A stretch of 64,000 bases of DNA from Spirosoma arboris (GTDB lineage: Bacteria; Bacteroidota; Bacteroidia; Cytophagales; Spirosomataceae), in contig NZ_WPIN01000001.1 of assembly GCF_009754945.1 (NCBI RefSeq), forward strand, positions 930,001 through 994,000. Reading direction: 5' to 3'. How positions within the stretch are numbered: the stretch's first letter is position 1; the number at the start of each line of letters is the position of its first letter. The notes under the pieces were generated by a model. The model was given only the letters and a program-made list of their open reading frames with translations, ran no database searches and had not been told where the DNA came from. A program made the translations under genes and the position numbers. Shown here one piece after another: positions 53,085 through 61,973 of this stretch.

Positions 53085-54767
53085 ATGAAAAATAAGTTAT
53101 TTATAATCCTGACGGTGCTGCTTGGTGCCTGCACGGGGGATTTTTTAGAGATTAAACCCAAAGGCCAGACGTTTTATGAATCGCTGACCAACAAACAGGG
53201 CGTCAATCTGTTGCTAACGGGTGCGTATGCCGATATCGATGGGGTCAACGGGACTGTCGGCGATGGCTGGGCGAGCGCCGTAACCAACTGGGTATTTGGG
53301 GGTGTTTCTTCTGACGATGCCTACAAAGGCTCGAACTCAGGTGATCAAAACGCGATCAATGCCGTCGAAGGTTTTTTCTCCGACGCCCAGAATCTGTACG
53401 TGTCCCAGCACTGGACTCCCCTTTATGATGGCGTGGTGCGCTGTAATGACGTATTGAAGGCACTAAAGTCGGCCACCGACATGACCGATGCTGAAAAAAA
53501 ACTGGTTGAGGGACAGGCGCGATTCCTGCGGGCTCATTACTATTTCGAGCTGACCAAAGTGCACGGAAAAGTCCCGTATATCGATGAAAACACCACGAAT
53601 CCAACGGTTGTACCAAACGACCATGTGCTGTGGCCGGAGATGGAAGCCGACTTTAAGATGGCGGCCAATGCCTTACCGTCCCGTTGGTCCGATAAAGGGA
53701 GGGCCACTCAATGGGCGGCTAAAACCTATCTGGCCCGGATCTATATGTTTCAGAAGAAATTCCAGTTAGCCAAAGACCTGCTTCAGGACGTATACAGCAA
53801 TGGCGGCTTCAGTTTAATGCCGAGCTATGAACAGAATTATATGATCAAAACCATCAATAACGCGGAGTCTATTTTTGAAATTCAATACGCGGTCAATGAT
53901 GGTTTTCCCAACTCGCCAAACGCTGGTCTTGGCGAGTCGATCTGTGGCCCAAGTTTTATTGGATCAAGTGGCTTTTATTTACCAACTCACAGCTTAGTTA
54001 GTGCCTATCGGGTTAGTGCAGATGGTCTTCCCTTACTGGATGATACCTATTCGGCGGATGATATTCTACCGTTTGCCACCAATGGATCATCCGTATTGTA
54101 CAAAGGTCCAGTTGATCCACGCCTGGATCATACCGTAGGCAGACCTGGCGTACCCTTTCTGGATTGGGGGATTCATCAGGGACTCTCCTGGGTTCGGGAC
54201 CCCAGTAATGCTGGTCCTTATAACAACAAGAAGAACATGTTCCTCAAATCGGAACAGGGCGCCTTATCCAATACGACTGGTGTTCGGGTATTTCCCAATG
54301 CTAATAACTACCGATTATTTAAGCTCAGTAACGTGATCGTTTGGCTCGCCGAATGTGAAGCGGAGGTCGGCTCGTTGCAAAACGCTACAACCCTAATCAA
54401 TGTGATCCGAAATCGGGCTAAAAACTCGAATGTAGTTCGGTTTGCGGATGGAACCCCAGCGGCTAATTATAAAGTCGAGCCTTATCCCACAACGTTTCCG
54501 ACCAAAGACTACGCGCTCAATGCGATTCGGTATGAAAGTCGGCTTGAATTTGCGATGGAAGGCATTCGCTTTTTTGAACTCGTTCGTTGGGGCATCGTCG
54601 GCCCAGTGATGAACAATTACCTCGCGGTAGAAGGGACGATTTTACCTTATAACAAGGGGAAAGTCTTTAATGTAGGCCAGCATGAGATTTGGCCAATTCC
54701 TCAGCGTCAAATCGACATTTCTGTTAAAGATGGCAAGTCGGTACTGACCCAAAATCCAGGCTATTAA
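53085..54767 (+). CDS. SusD/RagB-family substrate-binding lipoprotein
   Basis: 560 residues. Lipoprotein signal ending LLGAC (Cys16). SusD family landmarks: FLEIKPKGQTFYESL at the start, the TPR-like helical region with GQARFLRAHYYFELTKVHGKVP, AKTYLARIYMFQKKFQLAKDLL, and the C-terminal RYESRLEFAMEGIRFFELVRWG with IWPIPQRQID. Surface-exposed cap of the SusC transporter that binds the substrate. Length is typical. Confidence 0.94.
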   Translation: MKNKLFIILTVLLGACTGDFLEIKPKGQTFYESLTNKQGVNLLLTGAYADIDGVNGTVGDGWASAVTNWVFGGVSSDDAYKGSNSGDQNAINAVEGFFSDAQNLYVSQHWTPLYDGVVRCNDVLKALKSATDMTDAEKKLVEGQARFLRAHYYFELTKVHGKVPYIDENTTNPTVVPNDHVLWPEMEADFKMAANALPSRWSDKGRATQWAAKTYLARIYMFQKKFQLAKDLLQDVYSNGGFSLMPSYEQNYMIKTINNAESIFEIQYAVNDGFPNSPNAGLGESICGPSFIGSSGFYLPTHSLVSAYRVSADGLPLLDDTYSADDILPFATNGSSVLYKGPVDPRLDHTVGRPGVPFLDWGIHQGLSWVRDPSNAGPYNNKKNMFLKSEQGALSNTTGVRVFPNANNYRLFKLSNVIVWLAECEAEVGSLQNATTLINVIRNRAKNSNVVRFADGTPAANYKVEPYPTTFPTKDYALNAIRYESRLEFAMEGIRFFELVRWGIVGPVMNNYLAVEGTILPYNKGKVFNVGQHEIWPIPQRQIDISVKDGKSVLTQNPGY

Positions 54768-54790
54768 TTCAGCACACATACACGTTTCCA

Positions 54791-54820
54791 GGGCTACTTA
54801 AAAAAGTAGCCCCGGCTTTT
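54791..54820 (+). terminator. Terminator-like hairpin between SusD and the PQQ dehydrogenase
   Basis: GGGCTACTT (54791-54799) and AAGTAGCCC (54804-54812), followed by CGGCTTTT. Likely partial terminator giving higher expression of SusCD than of the enzymes downstream. Confidence 0.65.
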
Positions 54821-54843
54821 CTCATGTCAAAAAATAATCAACC

Positions 54844-57150
54844 ATGAAAAAAATGCAACTAGGTAGACGCCGAAATAAGCTTTTTGGGATAGCTTCCCTG
54901 TCCATAGCCACGAGTCTTCTGGTCGGGTCAGCGGCCTTCCGGGATAATCGAACTGTAGATAAACCGTATTCGGACTGGACGGTTTACGGGGGAGGAAGTG
55001 AGAATATCAAATACTCGTCGTTGGATCAGATTAATACCAGCAACGTAAAAAATCTGCAGGTAGCCTGGGAGTATGCGTCGGGTGAAGCTTCCCCAACCAA
55101 TACGACCGATATGAAAACCAATCCCATTATTGTCAATGGGATCATGTATGGCCTGAACCCGCAGTTGAAGCTGTTTGCCTTGGATGCCGCAACGGGAAAA
55201 GTAAAATGGGTATATGATCCGGGCAGTATTCCCGAAAAAGGAAAGAATGCAGGTCGTGGCCCTTTTGGCCCTTCCACGAAAATTTGCCGGGGTGTAACCT
55301 ATTACAACGGTGGGAAGGATGACCAGCGGATTCTCTATACGCCAGGAGGGGGACATATGCTGTATTGCATCAATGCGCTGACGGGCAAAGTGATCCCAAC
55401 CTTTGGTACGAATGGGCATATTGACTTGCACGACGATCTGGACATGGAAAATGCACACGATCTACATATTTCAAATACCAGTCCCGGCATTATTTACAAG
55501 AACCTGATCATCATGGGGTCGCGGCTGGCCGAAGCCGCCGAAGCGGCACCGGGTCATATTCGGGCGTTTGATGTGCATACGGGTAAGCGGAAGTGGATTT
55601 TTCATACGATCCCGCATCCGGGTGAGCCAGGCTATGAAACGTGGCAGAGTCCAGGTGCCTACAAATACGTGGGTGGGGCCAATGCCTGGGGTGGTTTTAG
55701 TCTGGACGAAAAACGAGGGCTGGTTTTTGCCGGTACCGGTTCTGCAACTCCTGATTTTTACGGCGGTAATCGCAAAGGAGACAACCTATACGCTAATTCG
55801 GTTTTGGCGCTGGATGCGGCTACGGGTAAACTGAAATGGCATTTCCAGACCGTTCACCATGATCTGTGGGACTGGGATCATGCCGCGCACCCCATTCTGG
55901 TGACGGTGAAAAAGGATGGTAAACCCGTGGATGCCGTTGTTCAGATTACCAAGCAGGGATTCATCTTTATGTTCAACCGGGAAACGGGCGAACCCATCCA
56001 CCCGATCAACGAGATTCCGGTTCCTAAATCGGAACTGGCCGGTGAATGGACCTCGCCAACGCAACCCATACCCTCTTTTTTCAAACCTTTTGTTCGGCAG
56101 CAACTTACCGAAGCCGATCTGTTGAAAGAAGGTATTCCCGATTCATCCTATCAGGATATTCTGAAAAAATTCCGGTCGTATAAGACGGATAACATGTGGA
56201 ATCCACCGTCGCTACAAGGCACGATTGAAAGTCCGGGCTGGAACGGCGGAGCGGAGTGGGGCGGGCCAACCTTTGACCCAACGTCGGGCATCATGTACAT
56301 CAACGCCAATGAATCGCCCTGGGTGATGAAAATGCAGGAGGTCAAAAAAGGCGAAACTATTGCCAAACAAACCAACTTCGAGGCTGGCCAGATGCTGTAT
56401 CAACAGAATTGCAGCGGTTGCCACGGGAAAGATAGACGGGCAGGCGAAACGAACAAGGCGTTAACGGCTAATCCATCGCTGGTAGGCATTGCCGAAAACA
56501 GCAATTTGAGACCCGGACAGAAATATGATGAGGCATCTTTTAAAAGCCTGATTACGTCGGGACGGAACAATATGCCGCCATTTAGCCACCTGAGTGCCGA
56601 GCAGAAAACCGCGCTGGCTTCCTTCATTTTGAATCTGGACAAAATTAAAGATCAGCCCTTCAAAGATCTGAATACGAAGGAAGAGCCAGAGCATTTCAGA
56701 ACGCCTTACAGCTTTGCCGGGGGACCGTATGGCATTGGAAAATTCCTGACCAAAGAAGGTTTTCCCGCCGTGAAGACCCCCTGGGGTCATTTGTCCGCTG
56801 TCGATCTGAATACAGGCAAAGAACTCTGGAAACAGCCTCTCGGTGATTATCCTGAAATGAAAGCCAAAGGCATCCACTCAGGTAGTGAAAACTTCGGAGG
56901 ATCGGTCGTGACAGCGGGGGGATTGGTCTTCATTGCCGCTACACGCGACGAAATGTTTCGGGCATTCGATAAGAAGACGGGCGAATTGCTTTGGGAAGTA
57001 AAGATTCCCGCAGCCGGCATTGCAACACCCGCAGTCTACCAGGTGAATGGTAAACAGTTTGTGGTCATTGCCTGCGGAGGTGGGGGTAAACAGCGCACGA
57101 AGTCGGGTGATAAGTACGTAGCGTTCGCTTTACCAACAGCCAAGAAATAA
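54844..57150 (+). CDS. PQQ-dependent dehydrogenase with internal cytochrome c domain
   Basis: 768 residues. N-terminal export signal (IASLSIATSLLVGSAAF), then an eight-bladed quinoprotein propeller of the membrane glucose/alcohol dehydrogenase type (DWTVYGGGSENIKYSSLDQI, AWEYASGEASPTN, HHDLWDWDHAAHPILV). A cytochrome c domain with CSGCH (Cys523, Cys526, His527) interrupts the propeller between about 510 and 600, after which the last blades resume (LWKQPLGDYPEMK, PAVYQVNGKQFVVIACGGGG). Periplasmic oxidation of a sugar or alcohol, passing electrons from PQQ to haem. Position right after SusCD suggests it acts on the imported substrate. Confidence 0.9.
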   Translation: MKKMQLGRRRNKLFGIASLSIATSLLVGSAAFRDNRTVDKPYSDWTVYGGGSENIKYSSLDQINTSNVKNLQVAWEYASGEASPTNTTDMKTNPIIVNGIMYGLNPQLKLFALDAATGKVKWVYDPGSIPEKGKNAGRGPFGPSTKICRGVTYYNGGKDDQRILYTPGGGHMLYCINALTGKVIPTFGTNGHIDLHDDLDMENAHDLHISNTSPGIIYKNLIIMGSRLAEAAEAAPGHIRAFDVHTGKRKWIFHTIPHPGEPGYETWQSPGAYKYVGGANAWGGFSLDEKRGLVFAGTGSATPDFYGGNRKGDNLYANSVLALDAATGKLKWHFQTVHHDLWDWDHAAHPILVTVKKDGKPVDAVVQITKQGFIFMFNRETGEPIHPINEIPVPKSELAGEWTSPTQPIPSFFKPFVRQQLTEADLLKEGIPDSSYQDILKKFRSYKTDNMWNPPSLQGTIESPGWNGGAEWGGPTFDPTSGIMYINANESPWVMKMQEVKKGETIAKQTNFEAGQMLYQQNCSGCHGKDRRAGETNKALTANPSLVGIAENSNLRPGQKYDEASFKSLITSGRNNMPPFSHLSAEQKTALASFILNLDKIKDQPFKDLNTKEEPEHFRTPYSFAGGPYGIGKFLTKEGFPAVKTPWGHLSAVDLNTGKELWKQPLGDYPEMKAKGIHSGSENFGGSVVTAGGLVFIAATRDEMFRAFDKKTGELLWEVKIPAAGIATPAVYQVNGKQFVVIACGGGGKQRTKSGDKYVAFALPTAKK

Positions 57151-57182
57151 TGTTGGGACAATCCTAAGAGCATCATCTGATT

Positions 57183-58484
57183 ATGAAAAAAATACGAAAT
57201 CAACTACTCATGCTGCTTGGCCTGACTATGCTGGGGTTGTCTGCAACCGCCCAGAAGTCAGAAGGAGATTGGCAGATACTTTTCAACGGCAACGATTTTA
57301 AGGGCTGGAAACATCTGAACGGCAACCACAAAGTGGAAGTGCAAGATGGCATGATTGTCGGGACGGTGGTTCCTGGTGAGCCGAACGGATTTCTCTGTAC
57401 GGAACAGGAGTTCGGTGATTTTATTCTGGAATTAGACGTGTCGATCGATACGACGATGAATAATTCTGGTATTCAGTTTCGGAGTTTGAGTAACCTTGAT
57501 TACCTGAATTATCGGTTACACGGGTACCAGATGGAGGTCGACCCCAAGCCACAGCGGTGGAGTGGAAGCATTTACGACGAAGCCCGTCGTGGCTGGTTGT
57601 ATACGACTGAGTTGAACCTGCCGTCGAAAACGGCCTTTAAAAACAACGCCTGGAACCACTACCGCATTGAATGCTTTGGCACCAGTAACCGTACGTGGGT
57701 GAACGGGGTGCCGGTTTCGCATTTGATTGATGATGAAACACTTAAGGGGATGATTGGTTTACAGCTGCACAGCAATAACCCCAACGATCCGATTCCTCCG
57801 GGGAATCACCAGATTCGATTTAAAAACATCAAAATCAAAACGAGCAACATCAAGCCCTCCCCACCCGACGATATCTTCATCGTGAACCTGATCCCGAATG
57901 ATTTATCAGCAGCGGAAAAACGGGCGGGATACAGTGCGCTGTTTGATGGGAAAACGGCGCAGGGGCTAACGGGAGCGGCAAATTCAACCTTTCCCGAATC
58001 AGATTGGGTGATTGAGCAGGGTACGTTGACGATTAAGGAGTCGAAACGGAAAGACAAGAAAAGCGTATTCTTGAAAAATCCGTATGCGGCTTTTGAATTG
58101 AAATTTGAATTCAGACTGGCGGAAGGAGCCGATAGTGGCGTAAAATACGGGTTGGCCAACCCGGAGGAAAAGACCGAGGGTCTCGAATTTCAAATCCAGG
58201 ACGATATGCTGCCCGGCAATGTGCCGAGGGGGACGGATCTTACCGCACTGGGTTCGGTGAAGGGACTAGCGGAATCGAAGCAAACGCTTTTCTCGAAACG
58301 GCGGATTGGGCAGTGGAGCACAGCGATGATCCGCGTGTATCCCGACAACCGGGTCGAGCACTGGATCAATGGATTCAAAATGGCGGAATACAAAGGCAAG
58401 CCGCATGAAAAGGGCTTTATCATGCTGGAGAACAATGGACAATCTGTTTCATATCGAAGTATTAAAATCAAAGAATTACGCTGA
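57183..58484 (+). CDS. Tandem DUF1080 (3-keto-disaccharide hydrolase) protein
   Basis: 433 residues. Signal peptide (LLMLLGLTMLGLSATAQ). Two copies of the DUF1080 lectin-like jelly roll: domain 1 (about 28-220; WQILFNGNDFKGWKHLNG, NSGIQFRSLSNLDYLNYRLHG) and domain 2 (about 245-433; YSALFDGKTAQGLTGA, DSGVKYGLANPEEKTEGLEF). Members hydrolyse or eliminate 3-keto-glycosides after oxidation of the sugar. Exported. Only 32 nt after the PQQ dehydrogenase, and its stop codon overlaps the next start (TGATG). Confidence 0.9.
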   Translation: MKKIRNQLLMLLGLTMLGLSATAQKSEGDWQILFNGNDFKGWKHLNGNHKVEVQDGMIVGTVVPGEPNGFLCTEQEFGDFILELDVSIDTTMNNSGIQFRSLSNLDYLNYRLHGYQMEVDPKPQRWSGSIYDEARRGWLYTTELNLPSKTAFKNNAWNHYRIECFGTSNRTWVNGVPVSHLIDDETLKGMIGLQLHSNNPNDPIPPGNHQIRFKNIKIKTSNIKPSPPDDIFIVNLIPNDLSAAEKRAGYSALFDGKTAQGLTGAANSTFPESDWVIEQGTLTIKESKRKDKKSVFLKNPYAAFELKFEFRLAEGADSGVKYGLANPEEKTEGLEFQIQDDMLPGNVPRGTDLTALGSVKGLAESKQTLFSKRRIGQWSTAMIRVYPDNRVEHWINGFKMAEYKGKPHEKGFIMLENNGQSVSYRSIKIKELR

Positions 58485-59392
58485 TGCAACTAGGTAGAGC
58501 GCTCGCCATTTTTGTGCTGTTTCTGTACAGTATCGGTTCCGTTTTTGGGCAAAAATTGACCGGCAACAGCCTTGAAATCGTCACCGAATCAGATACGTCG
58601 TTTTCCATTTACAAAGGCAAAGCCAGACAACTGGTACTGACGCAGGTAGCCAAAGCGGGCGAGCGGCCCTACATTCACCCCATTATGGCACCTGACGGAG
58701 AGGGACCAGTAACTGAGTTTCGCCCGAACCATCACCTTCATCAGACAGGCTTATTCTGGGGGTTGAAGCGGGTAAATGGCCGCGACTATTTCATGAAATG
58801 GAAGGCTGATTACTGGAAGCGGGTTTCGGCTAAAATTGTCACGGCGAAAGGGAAGCAAGTTGCCTGGCAAACGGTCTATTCTCTACTGGATTCAACCGGC
58901 CATGTGGTGTTAGTGGAAACGCAAAACTGGACCCTTCAGGAAGTGGATGGGAACTATCTGCTGGACTTTGACTGGAAAGGGAAGGCTCAGACGGACGTTA
59001 CGATGGGCAAGTTTTACGTGGGCGGTTTATTTGTCCGGATGCCCTGGAACAAGGAGTTAGCTGGTGAAGTCATCAATGCTTCTGGGCAGATCAACAAGCA
59101 GGCTGAAGCCCAAAAGAGCGAATGGCTGGATGTCGGTATTCAACGAAAAGGCCGGTCGGACTGGGCGCATTTCACCCTGTTTGACAACCCGAAAAATAAA
59201 GCGTTCCCAACGCCCTGGCGGGTTGACGGCGAATTCGGGGTAGGGCCATCTCGCCAGATTCTGGAAGATTGGCGTATACCCAACGGAGAAACCGAAACCA
59301 TCCGGTACCGACTTCTAATTTATACGGGCCCGATCAATCAACCGCAAATCCATGAAATAGCAAAAGCCTATCAACAGCAGTACGCACATTAA
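58484..59392 (+). CDS. DUF6807 (PmoA-like) family protein
   Basis: 302 residues. Signal peptide (LAIFVLFLYSIGSVFGQ). Matches the family named PmoA/DUF6807: HPIMAPDGEGPVTEFRPNHH, LHQTGLFWGLKRVNGRDYF, with several conserved His residues that may bind a metal, and DWAHFTLFDNPKNKAF. Despite the name it has no relation to methane monooxygenase function here. It often sits beside DUF1080 and Gfo/Idh/MocA genes. Probably periplasmic. Translationally coupled to the DUF1080 gene by a 1-nt overlap. Confidence 0.85.
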   Translation: MQLGRALAIFVLFLYSIGSVFGQKLTGNSLEIVTESDTSFSIYKGKARQLVLTQVAKAGERPYIHPIMAPDGEGPVTEFRPNHHLHQTGLFWGLKRVNGRDYFMKWKADYWKRVSAKIVTAKGKQVAWQTVYSLLDSTGHVVLVETQNWTLQEVDGNYLLDFDWKGKAQTDVTMGKFYVGGLFVRMPWNKELAGEVINASGQINKQAEAQKSEWLDVGIQRKGRSDWAHFTLFDNPKNKAFPTPWRVDGEFGVGPSRQILEDWRIPNGETETIRYRLLIYTGPINQPQIHEIAKAYQQQYAH

Positions 59393-59503
59393 TTTATTCA
59401 GCCTTAGCAAAGAGCAGATGAGCGCTACTAATTATAACTGCACGATTACCCTCAGAGCGATTAAACAGAGCTGTTTTTAACACAACGACATTTAGGTTTT
59501 ACT

Positions 59504-60751
59504 ATGGAACATATAACCGTGAACCGGTCCCGGCTTTTTCAAGCCAGCTGTTTTGCCCTGATTACAACGGCCTTTTCCTTCAGCATCCGCGCGGGCATCT
59601 TGCCCCAGTTAGGTAAAGAATTTGGCTTATCCGCTGAGCAACTGGGCTTTATTAACTCCATGTTCTTTTTCGGATTTCCCATCTCGATGATTATTGGCGG
59701 GTTAATTTATCACAGCATCGGACCAGAGCGCATTATGCGCGTTGCGTTTGTGGCTCATACGATCGGGATTCTGTTGACTATTTATGCACAGGGGTATACG
59801 GGGTTATTGATCTCGACATTTTTCATCGGTTTCGGCAATGGCTGCACGGAAGCGGCCTGTAACCCAATGATTGCTGATATGTACTCAGGTTCGCTGATGA
59901 ATAAAATGCTGAACCGATTTCACATGTGGTTTCCGGGGGGCATTGTGATCGGCAGCCTGATCTCCAAATTCATGACCGATGCAGGTTTGTCCTGGCAGAC
60001 CCAGATTTGGGTAATCATGATACCGACGGTGTTGTATGTGATCCTGTTCTTTGGACAAGCTTTTCCGCAACCTAAAGTAGAAGGGGCAACTTCATTGGCT
60101 CAGAATGCCAGGGCTTTGTTAACCCCTTTGTACGTATTTATTTTCTGCTGTATGGCGGTTACGGCCATTACTGAATTTGGTCCGCAGCAATGGGTGGGGC
60201 TCATCATGAGTAAAAGTGGAGCCAGTCCCATGCTCATTTTAGCGTTGGTAACGGGCCTGATGGCCATCGGTCGCTTTTTTGCTGGTCCTGTGGTTCACAA
60301 ACTCGATCAGACCAGCATCCTGCTTGGATCGTCAGTATTTGCGTTAGTGGGTATTTACCTGTTCAGTACCCAAACGGGAACGGCAGCCTATGTGGCGGCT
60401 ATCTTTTTTGCTATTGGCGTCTGTTATTTCTGGCCCACCATGATTGGCTTTGTGGCTGATCATATTCCTTTAAGCGGGGCATTGGGCATGTCCATCGTAG
60501 GGGGTATAGGTATGTTTTCAACGGCTATTTTCCAGCCCATCATCGGCCGATGGATCGATGGGGCACGGGCCGAATTAGCCTCGGTGGACATTCAGGGAGA
60601 ACGTCTTGACTTAGCCGCCGGACAAGCCACCCTTGCTAAAATGACTACATTCCCCATTATCCTGATTATTGCCTTTACGATTCTCTGGTTTGTCATGCGG
60701 AACCGAAAAGTACGGGTAACGACGAACGTCGTTGCTGCAACTGACTATTAA
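59504..60751 (+). CDS. MFS transporter
   Basis: 415 residues with about twelve hydrophobic helices. N-terminal SFSIRAGILPQLGKEFGLS and GFPISMIIGGLIYHSIGPER give the MFS signature between helices 2 and 3; GFGNGCTEAACNPMIADMY resembles sugar/nucleoside symporters of the FucP/NagP side of the family. Inner-membrane import of the processed sugar is the natural role in this locus; the exact substrate cannot be read. Confidence 0.9.
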   Translation: MEHITVNRSRLFQASCFALITTAFSFSIRAGILPQLGKEFGLSAEQLGFINSMFFFGFPISMIIGGLIYHSIGPERIMRVAFVAHTIGILLTIYAQGYTGLLISTFFIGFGNGCTEAACNPMIADMYSGSLMNKMLNRFHMWFPGGIVIGSLISKFMTDAGLSWQTQIWVIMIPTVLYVILFFGQAFPQPKVEGATSLAQNARALLTPLYVFIFCCMAVTAITEFGPQQWVGLIMSKSGASPMLILALVTGLMAIGRFFAGPVVHKLDQTSILLGSSVFALVGIYLFSTQTGTAAYVAAIFFAIGVCYFWPTMIGFVADHIPLSGALGMSIVGGIGMFSTAIFQPIIGRWIDGARAELASVDIQGERLDLAAGQATLAKMTTFPIILIIAFTILWFVMRNRKVRVTTNVVAATDY

Positions 60752-60817
60752 CCCTTTATAAAAAATCAATTCGTCTTCACGTTTTAAGCGCCTGAGTTAA
60801 GCAGGCATGCACTCATT

Positions 60818-61942
60818 ATGTCCAGGAAATTGAATATTGCCATCGTTGGATTAGGTTTTGGGGCCGAATTCATTCCCATTTATCAGCGTCATCCAAACGC
60901 GAACATGTATGCGATCTGTCAGCGAAATGTTCAGAAACTTAATGAAATTGGAGAGGCTTACGGCATTGACAAGCGCTATAATAACTATGACGAGCTACTG
61001 GCTGACCCCAACGTTGATGCCGTGCATATTAACTCCCCCATCCCCAATCATGCCGAACAAAGTTTGAAAGCCTTACGGGCAGGTAAGCATGTGGCGTGTA
61101 CAGTACCCATGGCCACAACCGTCGAAGATTGTATCGAAATCGTTCGGGTTACCATGGAGACAGGGAAAAAATACATGATGATGGAAACGGTTGTTTACAG
61201 CCGCGAGTTTCTGTTTGTCAAAGAGTTGTACGAGAAAGGAGAGCTGGGTAAAGTGCAGTTTTTAAAGGCCAGTCATCAACAGGATATGGACGGCTGGCCC
61301 GATTACTGGCCGGGTTTGCCCCCCATGCATTATGCCACACACTGCGTTGGCCCGGTTGCTGGTCTATTGAAACTGGAAGCCGAATACGTCTCCTGTTTTG
61401 GCTCAGGAACCATTCGGGAGGAACTGGCCAAGATTCATAACTCACCCTTTGCGGTCGAATCGGCGCATATCAAATTTAAAGACAGCGATTTAGCTGCGTA
61501 TGTGTACCGTTCCTTGTTCGATGTGGCTCGTCAGTATCGGGAAAGCTTTGAGGTATACGGCAGCAAAAAATCGTTTGAATGGCCATTGATCGAAGATGAA
61601 AAGCCGGTGATTCATACGGCGAAAAAAACTGAACCCGAAATTCCAGAAGAGGTGGTGGTACCCGATTATGCCCACTATCTACCTAAAGAAATTGCCGGAT
61701 TTACGACTAAGGGGGTTTATGATGCGGATGACCAACAGCATTTGTCGTTTACCCAGGGCGGAGGTCATGGTGGCTCCCATCCGCACATGGTCCACGAGTT
61801 TATCTCAGCAATTGTTGACGATCGCGACCCATTTCCTAATGCGGTTCAATCAGCCAATTGGACGAGCGTAGGCATAGTAGCACACGAGTCAGCCCTGAAA
61901 GGTGGCCAATTACTCCCCATCCCTGATTTTCGGGCCATTTAA
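60818..61942 (+). CDS. Gfo/Idh/MocA-family oxidoreductase lacking the EKP lysine
   Basis: 374 residues. Rossmann motif AIVGLGFGAEFIP (about 8-20); NSPIPNHAEQSLKALRAGKH is the usual helix before the cofactor-lysine motif. The motif itself, normally EKP, reads CTVPMAT (Thr95-Val96-Pro97), so the conserved lysine is missing. The C-terminal domain has HYATHCVGPVAGLLKLE with a candidate catalytic His. Cytoplasmic NAD(P)-dependent sugar or keto-sugar oxidoreductase, or a lyase/isomerase on this fold. Between the transporter and the aldehyde dehydrogenase, probably in one transcript. Confidence 0.88.
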   Translation: MSRKLNIAIVGLGFGAEFIPIYQRHPNANMYAICQRNVQKLNEIGEAYGIDKRYNNYDELLADPNVDAVHINSPIPNHAEQSLKALRAGKHVACTVPMATTVEDCIEIVRVTMETGKKYMMMETVVYSREFLFVKELYEKGELGKVQFLKASHQQDMDGWPDYWPGLPPMHYATHCVGPVAGLLKLEAEYVSCFGSGTIREELAKIHNSPFAVESAHIKFKDSDLAAYVYRSLFDVARQYRESFEVYGSKKSFEWPLIEDEKPVIHTAKKTEPEIPEEVVVPDYAHYLPKEIAGFTTKGVYDADDQQHLSFTQGGGHGGSHPHMVHEFISAIVDDRDPFPNAVQSANWTSVGIVAHESALKGGQLLPIPDFRAI

Positions 61943-61973
61943 CAAGTTGTTTCAACTGACAAACCTTTCTCTT

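Noticed and set aside
58484..59392. Methane monooxygenase subunit
   Set aside because: The PmoA label is a naming artefact of the DUF6807 family; the protein is soluble and exported, and sits in a sugar locus.
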